A stretch of 64,000 nucleotides of DNA, taken from NCBI GenBank assembly GCA_024195585.1, contig SWBL01000021.1, positions 124,001 through 188,000 on the forward strand, given 5' to 3'. Position 1 is the first letter of the stretch; each line of letters opens with the position of its first letter. Under the pieces are notes generated by a model. That model saw only the letters and a list, made by a program, of their open reading frames with translations, was not told where the DNA came from and made no database searches. Source of the stretch: Aureobasidium sp. EXF-3400 (taxonomy: Eukaryota; Ascomycota; Dothideomycetes; Dothideales; Saccotheciaceae). This document shows positions 23,130 through 33,713 of this stretch, piece by piece. The translations under genes were made by a program, and so were the position numbers.

Positions 23130-23384
23130 ATGGACGATCAGAAAAAGAAGAGAGGCATCAATGGCCTATTAGGATCTCTGTTTCTCAGAGAACCTTCAGG
23201 CTCAGCCTTCGCAAAGGCCCAAGCACAGCACAAACTCTCTACCAAACCCAAATCGACCGCGCCCAAAATCCAAGAGAAGCAAGGCACGTCCGCGAAGAGC
23301 AGCAAAATATCGCCTTCAGCATCAGTCGCATCTCGACCGTCTAGTTCATCCGCATCCATGTCATCGAACACTAGCAACCCATGA
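23130..23384 (+). CDS. Possible small basic Ser/Lys-rich protein
   Basis: This 84-codon ORF starts at an ATG. It has a charged start (MDDQKKKRGINGLLGSLFLR) and then a Lys/Ser/Ala-rich, low-complexity body. Composition is protein-like and C-ending codons are frequent, but there is no domain and no recognised relative. It could be a short disordered protein or chance. Confidence 0.35.
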   Translation: MDDQKKKRGINGLLGSLFLREPSGSAFAKAQAQHKLSTKPKSTAPKIQEKQGTSAKSSKISPSASVASRPSSSSASMSSNTSNP

Positions 23385-24388
23385 AAGTTCGCCTCAGTCC
23401 AGACTTAGCTTCAAACAACACCTGGCGAAGCGATAGACCGCCATGCACATCATCCCAGGGGGTACGAATTCAACCCCCCAGCTACACGACTATCACAGAC
23501 GCATAGCAAGCACCAAACTGGCCCACCGGCCGCACCGTATCATAAGTTGAGAGTGGCATGCCACCGAGTGACGGCCGAATCTGCAACCGATTTTACAAAG
23601 AATTTCCTCGCCAGCGACTGTACAACATAGCCACTCCCTGGCGTCTGCAACCCTGACCTCCTACCACGATAGCCTCTGACGAGCGAGACCATGCTGGCCC
23701 TCGAGGATATGCATGAAGCAAAAACCGATCAAGCAACCGAGATCGATGGACAATACATCAAACAAGCGTACGCATTCTGAGATCAACGTCTGTTGGCCCA
23801 AACACCGACACTCACAGCTCGTTCGGCAGTAACGACAAGTTTTCTGGACGATATAAAAACCAAAACTCGAACGACAAACAAGTCAAGTCTTGTTCTTCTG
23901 CTTTGCAACTCTTGAACCGCGAGAGGCTCGTCTTTCTGGCTAGACGAAAGCAGTAAGTGCCGGAGGTTCACGTGATTTGGACAAAGTTTGGTCACGTGCG
24001 ATGGTCCCAGACTTTTAGCACTGCAACCCCCGCGACAATGTTTACAGTACTCGTATGCATATCTGGTTTCACCATGCGTCGATCTGCTCAGTAGGAGTGA
24101 ACAAGGTGTCTGTCTCGCGCTCTGCTCATCTTTTATCAGATGACAGACGATGTCGTGTTCGCATCCAGACGCGTATTGCATTGGCCTTTTTGTACGGGCC
24201 GACGCTCTCTGCTATGTTCGAGAGTACCTCAAACTCGCTTTTCTTGCCCTGGGAAAGCCGATCAGATGGCAAAGGTGAATGGTGACAAGCATGATATGAG
24301 AAAGGCCCCGGTGCCAGGCCTATACTGTGGCTGGTGGAAAAGCGTATTGGTATGGAAGTGGAGGAAGTAGTGGACTCTGATCGAGCAG
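23385..24388. other. Gene-poor region
   Basis: No supported gene. Several ORFs are present but none has protein-like composition or splice support. Confidence 0.4.
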
Positions 24389-24559
24389 ATGACGGAGCAA
24401 AGTTTGGAGAAGAAGAACATTATCTTGTCTGTCAGAGACACGGCTCAAGAATACTGGGACTCGGAGATTGAGGATGCTCCCACCAGCAAGGAGATTCTAG
24501 ATTTGTGTCCACCTACACGTACGGCTGCTAAGGTGCTTGAGGAGTTGCTCGAGCACTGA
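24389..24559 (+). CDS. Possible small acidic protein or last exon of a missed gene
   Basis: A 56-codon frame starts MTEQSLEKKNIILSVRDTAQ, continues with an acidic helix and ends KVLEELLEH. The composition looks genuinely coding although the ORF is short. A CAG acceptor sits directly before the ATG, and a GTATTG donor at 24344 would join it in phase to an upstream frame starting at 24266, giving 82 residues. I cannot choose between a lone small gene, a terminal exon and the remnant of a decayed gene. Confidence 0.3.
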   Translation: MTEQSLEKKNIILSVRDTAQEYWDSEIEDAPTSKEILDLCPPTRTAAKVLEELLEH

Positions 24560-25409
24560 AGACTTTTTGCATGGTGGACGTGAATCCAACTGGAATGGGA
24601 AAATGCCATGCTCTGACAATTAGTCCGTAACTAGCAGATGAACACAGTCAGTCTGAGTATAGAGCGGGCGCTATGCTGTTTTGCAGCCGAAACGAATAAC
24701 TTCATTACTCTAGAGCGGGCGCGATCGAGAGAAATACTTGCCCTTGGTGTTTCTCATCATATGGATGAGCCTGCAGTTCCTCAAAATATCCAAAGAGGCA
24801 CGTTTCTCGGGAGAGCGAATGATGCTGCTTGCGGAGTAGTAATCTGGTAACCAAGCGTTGGTGTAATAGCTATTGCTAGAAAGGTGTGCCGTAGGCCGAA
24901 ATCGCCGAATTACTTTTGCTCTACGCAGCGGAGTGGTATTCTCGCAGAAGATGGGTCACCGTCGAGCAGAAAGTCGACACCTATACTCTTCTGAGATATG
25001 ACAGAGTGGATGAGAGAGACAGGTGTGTATGACTGCCCACACATTCGGATGACTCTGAGACGACTCACACAGAGATCGATCACTAGTGGGCTTGCATTCA
25101 GGAAGAAGTCACGTCGTTTGTGATGCATACATAGTAAGAGGTCGAATTTTGTTTGTGCATTGCTCTATTGAATTTTGCAAGCTAGAAGAAGGATCCTGTA
25201 TAGGATTGATGAAGAAAGAGGGAGAGCAAGTTGCTCCTGTCAGCTTTCCACATTGAAGAAAAGCCATTAACCGTAAGTTCCAATCCTTTTGCAGTATACG
25301 CCACGCCCCAATTAACTAGCCCCAAAAAGTACAGCATGAGCCTTGTTGCTATCGTGTGCTAGTGTAGCAGTCGACAGAGAAAAGCTCAGAGGGTGGAATG
25401 GTCCGTCGC
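24560..25409. other. Gene-poor region
   Basis: The word AGAGCGGGCGC occurs twice within 70 bases (around 24661 and 24712). There is no credible coding region. The right end is the 3' region of the wall-protein gene on the minus strand. Confidence 0.4.
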
Positions 25410-26073
25410 TTACAGAGCGAGGTAACCAACGGCACCGAGGAAGAGGGCACCCATCAAACCAGTGGTGGTCTGGTGAACACCAGCAACAGCGTTTCCAGAG
25501 GCAGATGCGCTGGCAGAAGATCCAGCGGTGCTTGAGGCGCCACCCTTCTTGGTAGATGAAGCAAGAGTGGATGATGCCTTCAGGCTCTGGGAAGAGATGG
25601 TACCGTTGGTTGAGCTGCCGCCAGCGAGGGCAGAGCTGACACCAGCGGAGGGAACGACAGCGACAGGAGCAGTGCTAACAGCCGAGCCGGAAGTGATGGT
25701 TGTGGCGTTGATGATAGGGACGGGCATGCGAGTGGAGAGAGCTGAAGAGGCAGCGGCAGGAGAGACCTCAGCGCTTGACTCAGCAGCCGAAGCGACAGAG
25801 GAGGCAACAACGCTTGATGCGGCAGCGCTAGAGACTGACTCGACAGCAGAAGAGACAGAGGCAGCGGCACTAGGTGCAGTGGTTGCGATCACAGAAGGAG
25901 CAGCCTCAGTGACAGGGGCCTGGATATAATGTTAGTTGATTCAATTGCAACCACCATCAGGCAGGGTAGAGATAGGATGGAGAGCTTACCTGGATCTGAC
26001 CGTCGGAGATCTGAGTAACGATACCAGCAAAGGCGGTGCTGGCCAAAGCGCTAACGAAGAAGGCGGTACGCAT
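25410..26073 (-). CDS. Secreted Ser/Ala/Val-rich protein, probably GPI-anchored cell-wall protein
   Basis: Exons 25990..26073 and 25410..25919 on the minus strand encode 197 residues. A signal peptide (MRTAFFVSALASTAFAG) opens the protein. A short conserved-looking segment GIVTQISDGQIQAPVTEA follows; many fungal wall proteins of this kind begin with an xxxTQIxDGQxQAP motif. Then comes a long Ser/Ala/Val/Thr-rich body suited to O-mannosylation. The C-terminus is a small-residue stretch plus a hydrophobic end (GLMGALFLGAVGYLAL), as expected for GPI attachment. It probably sits in the wall or plasma membrane outer face with a structural role. The intron follows the QIQ codons in phase 0. Confidence 0.82.
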
Positions 26074-27317
26074 GTTGACGGTTGTTGTTGTTGATGGAGG
26101 TTGAGATTAAAGTTTTGTGTAGTTGAGAATGGTGGTTGAGGGAGTTTTGGATATGTAGCGAAAGTGATTTGCAAGAGGAATGCGAGAACGAGAGACGGAG
26201 TGTGAGGAATGTGTGAGTGATGAATGGGTAGTGAGGGCCAGGGGTTTTATGGCGAGCGAGATGTCAGAGCCTAGACTGTAAATAGAAGGGTTACGTCCCC
26301 CTTGAGCGTGTCCAAACAAGCTCCAAACAAGTTTATTAGTGACGGGCGCTGCATATTGCGTGGCTGGCCGCCGAAGTTGCGAAGGCCAACACAGATGCTA
26401 TTGGTGCATGTCTCCCCATTCCCCAGAAGCTCTAGCATCGTTGTGGCCCGCCTCGATGCAAGGAACCCTGTAGAAGGCTGCAGCGCAGTTTCATGAGCGA
26501 GAGTAACAAATCTCGGCTAAACAAATACAATCTTTCACGTCTATACTCGAACAATATCGTCCAGACGTCCTCTGAGCTCGACTGGTGCGCACGAACAGAA
26601 TACGCGTCCTGATCGACCAGACGTGGAAGTTGACGATGAGCACAACCAGGCGACGTCTGAAGGTGACGCTAAAAGTTTGCGATATGCGGGCCATGTGGCC
26701 TAGTTCAGGAACGCCTACGCGTACGTCCGTTGCTTGACCCTTGAACCCAACGCTTCGACATGGCGTGTGAAAGCTTGAGTCTTGCTGACCCAGTCATTAA
26801 ATGCATGTGCAGGCTATGCCTGCCCCAGCCATCTTGTAGACGAATCGATATTAAGTGAAGCGAATTATGCAAGCTGGTCGTATCCGAGCTCAGTCCTTGC
26901 TTTGTGGTCAATCATTAGTTGTTACTGCGCCTCCGAAGCTGCTGGCGTGTCCTGGCCCCAACCACCATGTCCTACTCCGAGCGTGGATCGTGTGATGTAG
27001 GCTGCATCGGACAATGAGCTTGTGTCAGATTGAGAGAGAATTGTTCGCCTTGTTGCTATTTTCAAAATATCAGCTTGTCAGAGTGCAAGATGGAGATGTC
27101 GGTTGATGAGTTTATGAAGAGCAGGGTCATGGTGGTGGCAAGATAAGTGAGCGGTTCGCTGACGCCATTTTGAGCCCCACCAAAGATTGGGCTGGCCCGT
27201 CGCGCGACAGTGGAAAAGCGAGTGAACAAGAAACCAAAGACCAACAAGACCATCACAAATTACGGCGCATCTTAGCACAACCCTCGCGCTCGACCATACC
27301 TTACAACACAGCTCATA
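26074..27317. other. Divergent promoter region of the wall-protein and glutaredoxin genes
   Basis: About 1.2 kb between divergent starts. On the minus strand a CATAAAACC TATA-like word lies about 170 bases upstream of the wall-protein ATG. ORFs inside look random. No repeats were found. Confidence 0.45.
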
Positions 27318-28236
27318 ATGGCCACATCAAATCCCTGCACGCTGATCGAGATCGCCTCGGATGCCGACTTCTCCAACTACACCAACAACCTCCCCGAATC
27401 GAGCACACTGCTCATCTACTTCCACGCTCCGTGGGCCGAGCCATGCAAGCACATGTCCACCGTCCTGTCTACTCTCGCCTCTACCTATACCGCTTCCTCG
27501 CCACCCACCGTCTCCTTCCTCGCCCTTGATGCCGAAGAACTCAGCGACGTCAGCGAGCACTACGACGTCACCCAGGTTCCCTACATCGTCATTCAGAAGG
27601 GCGGCAAGGTTCTCGAGACCATCTCTGGTGGAGATGCCGCTCGCGTGCGCGCCGCCGTAGAGAAGCACGTCGGTACTGCCAGTGGCAACCCTGGCGCCGC
27701 CGGCCTTCCCCCAGCACAGCTCGTTAACAAGCCCGACGGAGGCAGCGCAAAGAACTTGTCCAGCTACGCTCCTTCAACAAACGATCCCAACACCGCTCCC
27801 GAGTACTCGGCTGCCGAAGTCAACCCTGAGACGAGCAAGGAGGAATTGAACAACAGACTCGGCGAGCTGGTCAAGGCCGCCCCCGTCATGCTCTTCATGA
27901 AGGGAACACCATCGGCCCCGCAGTGTGGTTTCTCGCGCCAGACCGTCAGCCTTCTTAGAGAAAAGGGCGTCCGTTATGGTTTCTTCAACATCTTGGCCGA
28001 CGACGATGTGAGACAGGGTCTCAAGGAGTTTGCAGACTGGCCCACCTTCCCTCAGGTCTGGGTTGGTGGCGAGCTGGTTGGTGGTCTTGACATCGTAAGT
28101 ACATTCGCAGACCCTATACGGCTTGATCCTGTTCACTGACTTTGTTATTCCACAGCTCAAGGAAGAGTTCGAGAACGACCCAGACTTCTTGGGTGACTAC
28201 GCAGTCAGCGGCAAGAAGGGTGGCCCTGCTGCTTAA
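27318..28236 (+). CDS. Monothiol multidomain glutaredoxin Grx3/Grx4 (PICOT type)
   Basis: Exons 27318..28094 and 28156..28236 encode 285 residues. The N-terminal thioredoxin-like domain (about 1-115) carries the degenerate active site WAEPC. The C-terminal glutaredoxin domain (about 170-280) has the CGFS monothiol motif near residue 203, plus WPTFPQVWVGGELVGG. Grx3/4 proteins bind a bridging [2Fe-2S] cluster with glutathione, deliver or sense iron in cytosol and nucleus, and in fungi regulate the iron repressors of the HapX and Sre type. Linker and length match the single-Grx-domain fungal form. If the intron is retained the protein would end after a short alternative tail and lose the last helix. 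Confidence 0.95.
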
Positions 28237-28437
28237 TCTGCTGGTACATGTCTCATATCCACCAGACACTCATCTCTCTACAGATTCATGTCACTTACCT
28301 TCCCCGAAATGTTCTTACGCTCAAACATAGACAACGACACCTTTGATACCATCAATGCAAAATCTTTCCCAGCGCTCACAATGGTCAAAGAAACTCATAT
28401 TTACATATGTACATTGACTTTCCTTATACAGTGCTCT

Positions 28438-29788
28438 CTACGACTGGGTCTTTTCCCACCCAGCTTCCATATCGGCCTCTCCACCGGACTGAAGCATGGG
28501 GAGCAAATTGTGGTGAGCAATCGAAACATGCTTGCGCCATACCTCTTCAGTGGCGAACTCGAGCTCACAGCCGGTATGTGCGCATGGGAGAGAGTCTGGG
28601 TTATCCGTATCTCGAATGTAGTCTGTACATCCCTTAAATCTCTGTGCATTTCGTTAGCGAACAGTCGCGTACTGCTTCAAGTGGAAACACTCTTACACTA
28701 TGACAGTCAATCCATGGACAATGGAACTCGATCATTGGTTCCTTGCTTTTTGATTGTTCATCGTCCTTCTTCAGTGTCTGGTCTTGCTGCAGCAAAATCT
28801 CTCTCGACGGCCTCAAATTTTGCAATATATGAGTTTCGTGCAAGTTGACTTCCAGCGGTGCTTGCCGCCCTGGAATGATAGTTGTGGTTTGTTCATGCTG
28901 CTGAGTCTGTTGAAGATCCTGCCTTATGGCTTGCGATTGCCCGTTGTAGGTACGAAATAGAGACGCCTCGAACTCGGCCCATTCCTGAGCGTCCTCTCCT
29001 CCACAGATTTGATTGTAAGACGATTCGAGTGAATCGGTCTGTCTCAAAGCAGCAGCATTCGAAGATGGTTTCACAGCAGGCATTTGCGAGAAGATGAGAT
29101 GAAGCCTGCTAAGGGCCCTTTCTTTCCGTCGTGCTGATGCCGTATCAGGGGTATTGCTTTCAGCTGTTGGTTTGGCGTGGTGTTTTAGAGATAGCTCTTG
29201 GTGACGATCTTCCCTCGTCATAGGGATGGACCCTTCAGGAATGACCTTTGTGGTGAGAAATTCTGAGGTTGGGTCATCGTGGTAGAAATTCTGCTGTGAT
29301 GTGTTCGTATGCCACGATTGTGCCGGTAACTTTTGTTTGGACCTGGATAGTTCAGGCTCGAAGCTGTCGTTTCTCCTGAGATGTTCTCTACTCCCTCGCT
29401 CAGTATTACCTCCATATGCCAATGTTAGGTCCAAGCTTGATCCTGATCTGGAACTCGATGCGCTGGCTCCTCCTATGTTGCATTCCTGCAACAGGAAATC
29501 AGAAAGTTCTTCATCGTCATGTGAAGCAGTATCGAGGCCAGAATAGAGATTTGGATATTGCAAAGATCCACTTCCAGAATAACTCCGTTTGCGCAATTGC
29601 CGAGAGAACTGTGGTGATGATGATGTTCCATGTGATGGAGCGGAAGAGAGTTTGTGAGTGCTTCTCAGCGTTGCGAGCTCGTTTGTCGTTTCCAGAGCGC
29701 CATAGCCGTTGATAGAGTTTGGGAATAGATCTTTTGCTAATCCTGCTGCAGATTCTCTGATTCTGGAAGACAAAGTTGATGATTGCAT
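28438..29788 (-). CDS. Zinc-finger-like protein with long disordered N-terminus
   Basis: Exons 28697..29788 and 28438..28641 on the minus strand encode 431 residues. Most of the protein is Ser/Gln/Glu-rich and likely disordered. The C-terminus holds a Cys/His cluster spanning the intron: FHCPWIDCHS joins RFKGCTDYIRDT, then PCAHTGCELEF and WRKHVSIAHH, giving two C2H2-like fingers. That points to a nuclear DNA- or RNA-binding role, but no family was recognised. The intron is required, because without it the second finger is lost. The frame stays open upstream of the chosen ATG as far as 29866, with a possible acceptor at 29855, so a further 5' coding exon may be missing. Confidence 0.65.
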
Positions 29789-30319
29789 ATCCACAGATAG
29801 ATAGCCAGGAAAATGTTCCAATTCTCGGTACAAGTCGATTTTTCCAAAAAGATGCTGTTCGTGATGTCAAGCCTTGACCAGCTCGTCCATAAGTTCGCGC
29901 TTAGAGCAAGCGTTGAGCAGAATAGAAATGACCTGCGTGAACTTTACAAACCCCTATATTGCTAACACTGGCGATACAGAGAGGAGAGCGTTGAAATCAC
30001 AGCAAGACGTGAGGAGAGCAGAGAAGAAGAACCCCTCATGCTGCTGACCAGTAGGTACAAATCATGCACGCGATACTTCTCTACTTCAGGGCAAAAAACG
30101 AGCTTGCCAGGTTCCCCACACTTCTCAGAACCAGCAGAGTCAGGCCATCCTTGTAAGGAAGGTTGTTGCGTCGACCTCTACTTCATGATCCTGTGATAGA
30201 ATGACCAACAAAACATACACAGTGGAAAATTGTCAAATGTCGTCGAAGCAGGAATGAATCAGTAACTCAGTGGTATCATTAAAGTGCAATGCAATAAATG
30301 TGCGAGCGAGAGATCCATC
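29789..30319. other. Intergenic region, may hide a 5' exon
   Basis: On the minus strand an open frame ends in a helix-like segment (ILLNACSKRELMDELVKA then stop, about 29869-29935). Its relation to the zinc-finger gene is unclear. No other signal was seen. Confidence 0.35.
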
Positions 30320-31785
30320 TCATAGCTCGTCTTTATATGTCTCTTCAGAGCCCTCAGGCTTCTTCTGGTCGTCCTCAGGCGCAGCATCGTTGCTGGGCTT
30401 AGATCCGACTTTTTGCGTGTCGGTTGCCTCTGTGGCCTCTTGCTTGGCCGAGTCTGGCTCCTCACCATCTAACAAGACACCTCTGTACTCGCGTCCTTCA
30501 GGAGTGTCGAAGACTTTGAGCTCCCAGCCTCCACCACCTGCAATCTTCTCCAGTTCCTTCTTCAGCGTCTCGACACTCTTTGCATCACCAAGGCCAAGTC
30601 TTTTCAGCTCGTCTGCAGACATGGCTTTGCCAAAGCTGTCAGCAATGGTTTCGATGTACTTGTCTTTGCCACCTCCCACGATGGCTGATTTCTCAATCTT
30701 GCTGCCCTCAGGGACCCATTTGTGAGCACCAATGGTGATACCACCGATGACCACAGGACCTTTGGGCTGCGAGTCAGCCAAAGGATTGGGGAGGTCGGCA
30801 GCAAGAAGATCGGAAGCAGCGGTAATGGCAGCTTCGTACTCGGAAACTTCGTCTCGATCGGGGATTGGCGAACAGGCGATCTTGTTCGCTCGGTCTTTCT
30901 GAGGAGGTTGGAAGGCGACATCGTTGCAAAGACGCGGGGTCTGGATGATCATGAGATATGCGCAGGTTGCGACCTCTTTGATTTTCGAGATGCGATCGGC
31001 AGTAGCCGGGTTGCAATGGAATTGGACCTCAATTCGTCTCTCTTTGCCCGTCAAGTCGCAGAGAGTGCCGCCGGCAAGACGTTGTACGAGATATCTGCTC
31101 TCTCCACGGGTCTCGAGCTTTCCAACGGCCTTTTCCTCTGAGAGCTTCTCTTGACTATCATGGGCCGGTTGGTCTTGGACAGCGCCAAGCATGAAACCCG
31201 GGACAGAGGGATCTTCGACGGGAGGGTAGGCAGGGACGCCTTGCGAGGGAGGCAGCTGATGAAACTGCTTGACGCCCTGTCCATAGCAATATCTGTAGCT
31301 CCACCATCCACTCCAGTAGTAGATGCAGTTGCCCTGCATGCCCTTTAACAACTGCCAGCCCCTAGTGTTTGCGCGAGCCAACTCTTTCTCGTGGTCCTGC
31401 TTGGAAAGGGTCTCGTTGGGTTGCGAGGTGGGTTTTTGGTCGACTATGCGTGGTATTTGACACAGATAGTGTTGTTCTGCAAGCACGAGTTCCTCGTAGT
31501 CGTATTGTGGCTTGTCGGATTGGAGCGGGTTTGTGTCCAAGTGGGAGCGGGCAGAGTCGTCGGAATGATAGTCTTGGTCAAGTTTCTCCTGAGCCTGCAG
31601 GCTAGAAACATGGCCTTCTGGGAACTCGACCGAGAACTGCAATGTAATCAGTTGCTGTCTAGATGCGAGGGGCGGTGGCGGGCGTGTACCTGAGGGAAAG
31701 CAAGAACATCGTCTTGCACGCTGAATGAGTTCTGAGCAGCAACTGCCACTCGCAGAAGAGCAGGCAAAGCCCAAAAGCTCCTCAT
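30320..31785 (-). CDS. YOS9: Yos9 / OS-9-type ERAD lectin with KDEL ER-retention signal
   Basis: Exons 31690..31785 and 30320..31636 on the minus strand encode 470 residues. A signal peptide (MRSFWALPALLRVAVAA) is followed by a mannose-6-phosphate-receptor homology domain (about 125-260) with NCIYYWSGWWSYRYCYG, the sugar-binding signature of OS-9/Yos9, and later GGTLCDLTGKERRIEVQFHC. The protein ends in KDEL, an ER-retention signal. Yos9 recognises trimmed high-mannose glycans on misfolded glycoproteins and hands them to the Hrd1 ubiquitin-ligase complex. The acidic Lys/Glu/Asp C-terminal region is longer than in animals. The intron lies just after the signal peptide in phase 0. Confidence 0.93.
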
Positions 31786-32300
31786 GTTGAGATGGGCAGA
31801 GTCCAAGGAGCTGGTGTTTGTGGATGACGATGTGCAGCGTGGAGAAGGCCCCTTGAACACACAGGTGCCAGGTGGTCACTGCTCGCATTTGCCGATCTCC
31901 GACACTTTCATCTGACAACTTCCAACCATGAACCAAGACTTTTAGATCATCAAACATGAAAGGACAGATATCTATGGCTGCTTTTCTACATATACTGGGT
32001 TGCAAGCATCAGAGTCGAAGTAATCCATCGTCGGTGCACATGTTAATTGTTTTCTCATCTCAACATTGATGATATCTGGCATTTCATGCTTGTTTCTAGG
32101 AAAGACAAAAGGATTGTGGAGTCTTCAGACAAATACCTTGAGCCGTCGCCGTCGACGACCAAAATTACTTCGATGTCCAAAGCTGCAGCTCAGACAAAGA
32201 GGTAGCCCAACCATCCAAAAACAAGATACATGGCTTTCAACACTCCACTTGGCACATGATACCATCGCCAATTCCCAAGAACTGTCGATGTTTCTGGCTC
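31786..32300. other. Intergenic region
   Basis: Promoter side of the Yos9 gene and 3' region of the BYS1 gene. The long minus-strand frame that runs upstream from Yos9 exon 2 uses intron and leader sequence and is not a real N-terminus. Confidence 0.5.
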
Positions 32301-32741
32301 CTAGCAGAGAGTAACGGTGAGATTGGCAGTAATTCCACAAGCATGAACCTTGCCACCATCATAAGCAGTCAGAGGGGCACAGCCTGGATCCGACAGCACA
32401 ACGCTCCAAGGCTGCCCAACAAACGGATCACCAGAGGCGTTTATGACCGACCAGTAGAGAAGTTGATCCGCAGGCGAGTCGGTGAAGCCGAGAGTCCACT
32501 TGGGTGTGGAAGTGGAGAAGTAGGCCGAAGTCTTGCTCAAGCCAAAGGCGTTGCCGACCCCATTGCGTGTCTGCAAGTATGTTCCATTGATAGGGATGGC
32601 GTACTGACTGGGCTGCTGGATTGAGTTTGTGACGGTAATCCAGACAACCGTAGGACAGTTGTTGTTGACCTGCGCAAAGGTTGCCGACGCAGACGTTGCC
32701 AAAGCGAGAAGGCCGGTTGTAATGTAGGTGATGAAGTGCAT
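32301..32741 (-). CDS. Secreted BYS1-domain protein
   Basis: This single-exon gene encodes 146 residues. A signal peptide (MHFITYITTGLLALATSASA) is followed by a compact domain rich in Thr, Asn and aromatic residues with paired Cys (NNNCPTVVWITVTNS, later GCAPLTAYDG and VHACGI). I recognise the Blastomyces yeast-phase-specific protein (BYS1) family, small secreted proteins found in many ascomycetes and often expressed in particular growth phases. The biochemical role is unknown. The ATG at 32741 was preferred to an upstream in-frame start because it begins a proper signal peptide. Confidence 0.85.
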   Translation of the reverse strand: MHFITYITTGLLALATSASATFAQVNNNCPTVVWITVTNSIQQPSQYAIPINGTYLQTRNGVGNAFGLSKTSAYFSTSTPKWTLGFTDSPADQLLYWSVINASGDPFVGQPWSVVLSDPGCAPLTAYDGGKVHACGITANLTVTLC

Positions 32742-33713
32742 GGCGACTGTTGAGATGATTGCTGCGGTAGGATAGGATACAGGTGTGTTTGAGGATATCA
32801 GTAGAAAAGGTTTGTTATTGAGATAATCCGCTGGTATGTGATGGGCTGAACAAACAAATGAGTAGCAGGCGACATGGGCAGGAAGAGCGTCACTTTTATG
32901 TCTCAATCGCTCTTACCTTACCTCAACTCACGATTTCGCCGTGATTGCTTCTTCCCTCGAAAACACAAAGGCACAAACTGATGGAATGTTTGTACTCAGC
33001 GTGTACACTGCAAGGAGCCGGATGGTGTAGCAAGGGAACAATGAAACCGAGGCCAAGCGCGGGACTCGTACATGAGTTGTACGAGACCAGATTGGTGTAT
33101 ACCAAGGCGTTGTTTGCGAATTCCAACGCTACAGATCAGTTTTGACGTAATCCATATCCTCAAGCAGCCTCCCACTGGGCTAAGATGGATACGGTTATTT
33201 GCAGAGCTCAAACTTGTGTGGCCCAGCCTACTAACTCTGTAACATCCAGTAGCACAAAAGAGTCGATTTGGGATCCATTGGCAAGAGGATCAGCATTACT
33301 GAAATCCTTTGTGTGCTTCTTAGTGGCTGAGACTGGACGAGCTTCTGAAAGGGTAGTTCAGAGCTGTCAAGAAAGACACAAGCAATACCTGTTAATGGTC
33401 GCCTCAATCACAAGGCTCAGCAGATGGGTGTACAGTGGTCAAGTATGACAGGCCAAGTTATTTTAGATGAAATTGGACGTGAGGCAAGGTGCTGCTCGAA
33501 CGAGTATGAATGGGCAAAGCGTTGGAAGGAGAGGAGTTTGAGGGAAGCATAGTCGGAAGAAGGTCAAGTATAGCCGGTGGAGAGACATGCTCGGTGGGGT
33601 CGGCGTTCCAACGGCATGAATAGGCGGGGGACCTTCCTAATCAGCAAGACCGTGAGAGATCGCGGCCATGAGCAAACAGGTACGATGTGAGTAAGAGCAA
33701 GTTTCCGGGCGAG
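32742..33713. other. Divergent promoter region of the BYS1 and threonine aldolase genes
   Basis: About 970 bases without a credible gene. The short ORFs on both strands have random composition. No repeats noted. Confidence 0.45.

Noticed and set aside
28288..28848. 186-codon plus-strand ORF
   Set aside because: Mostly antisense to the zinc-finger exons; composition is not protein-like.
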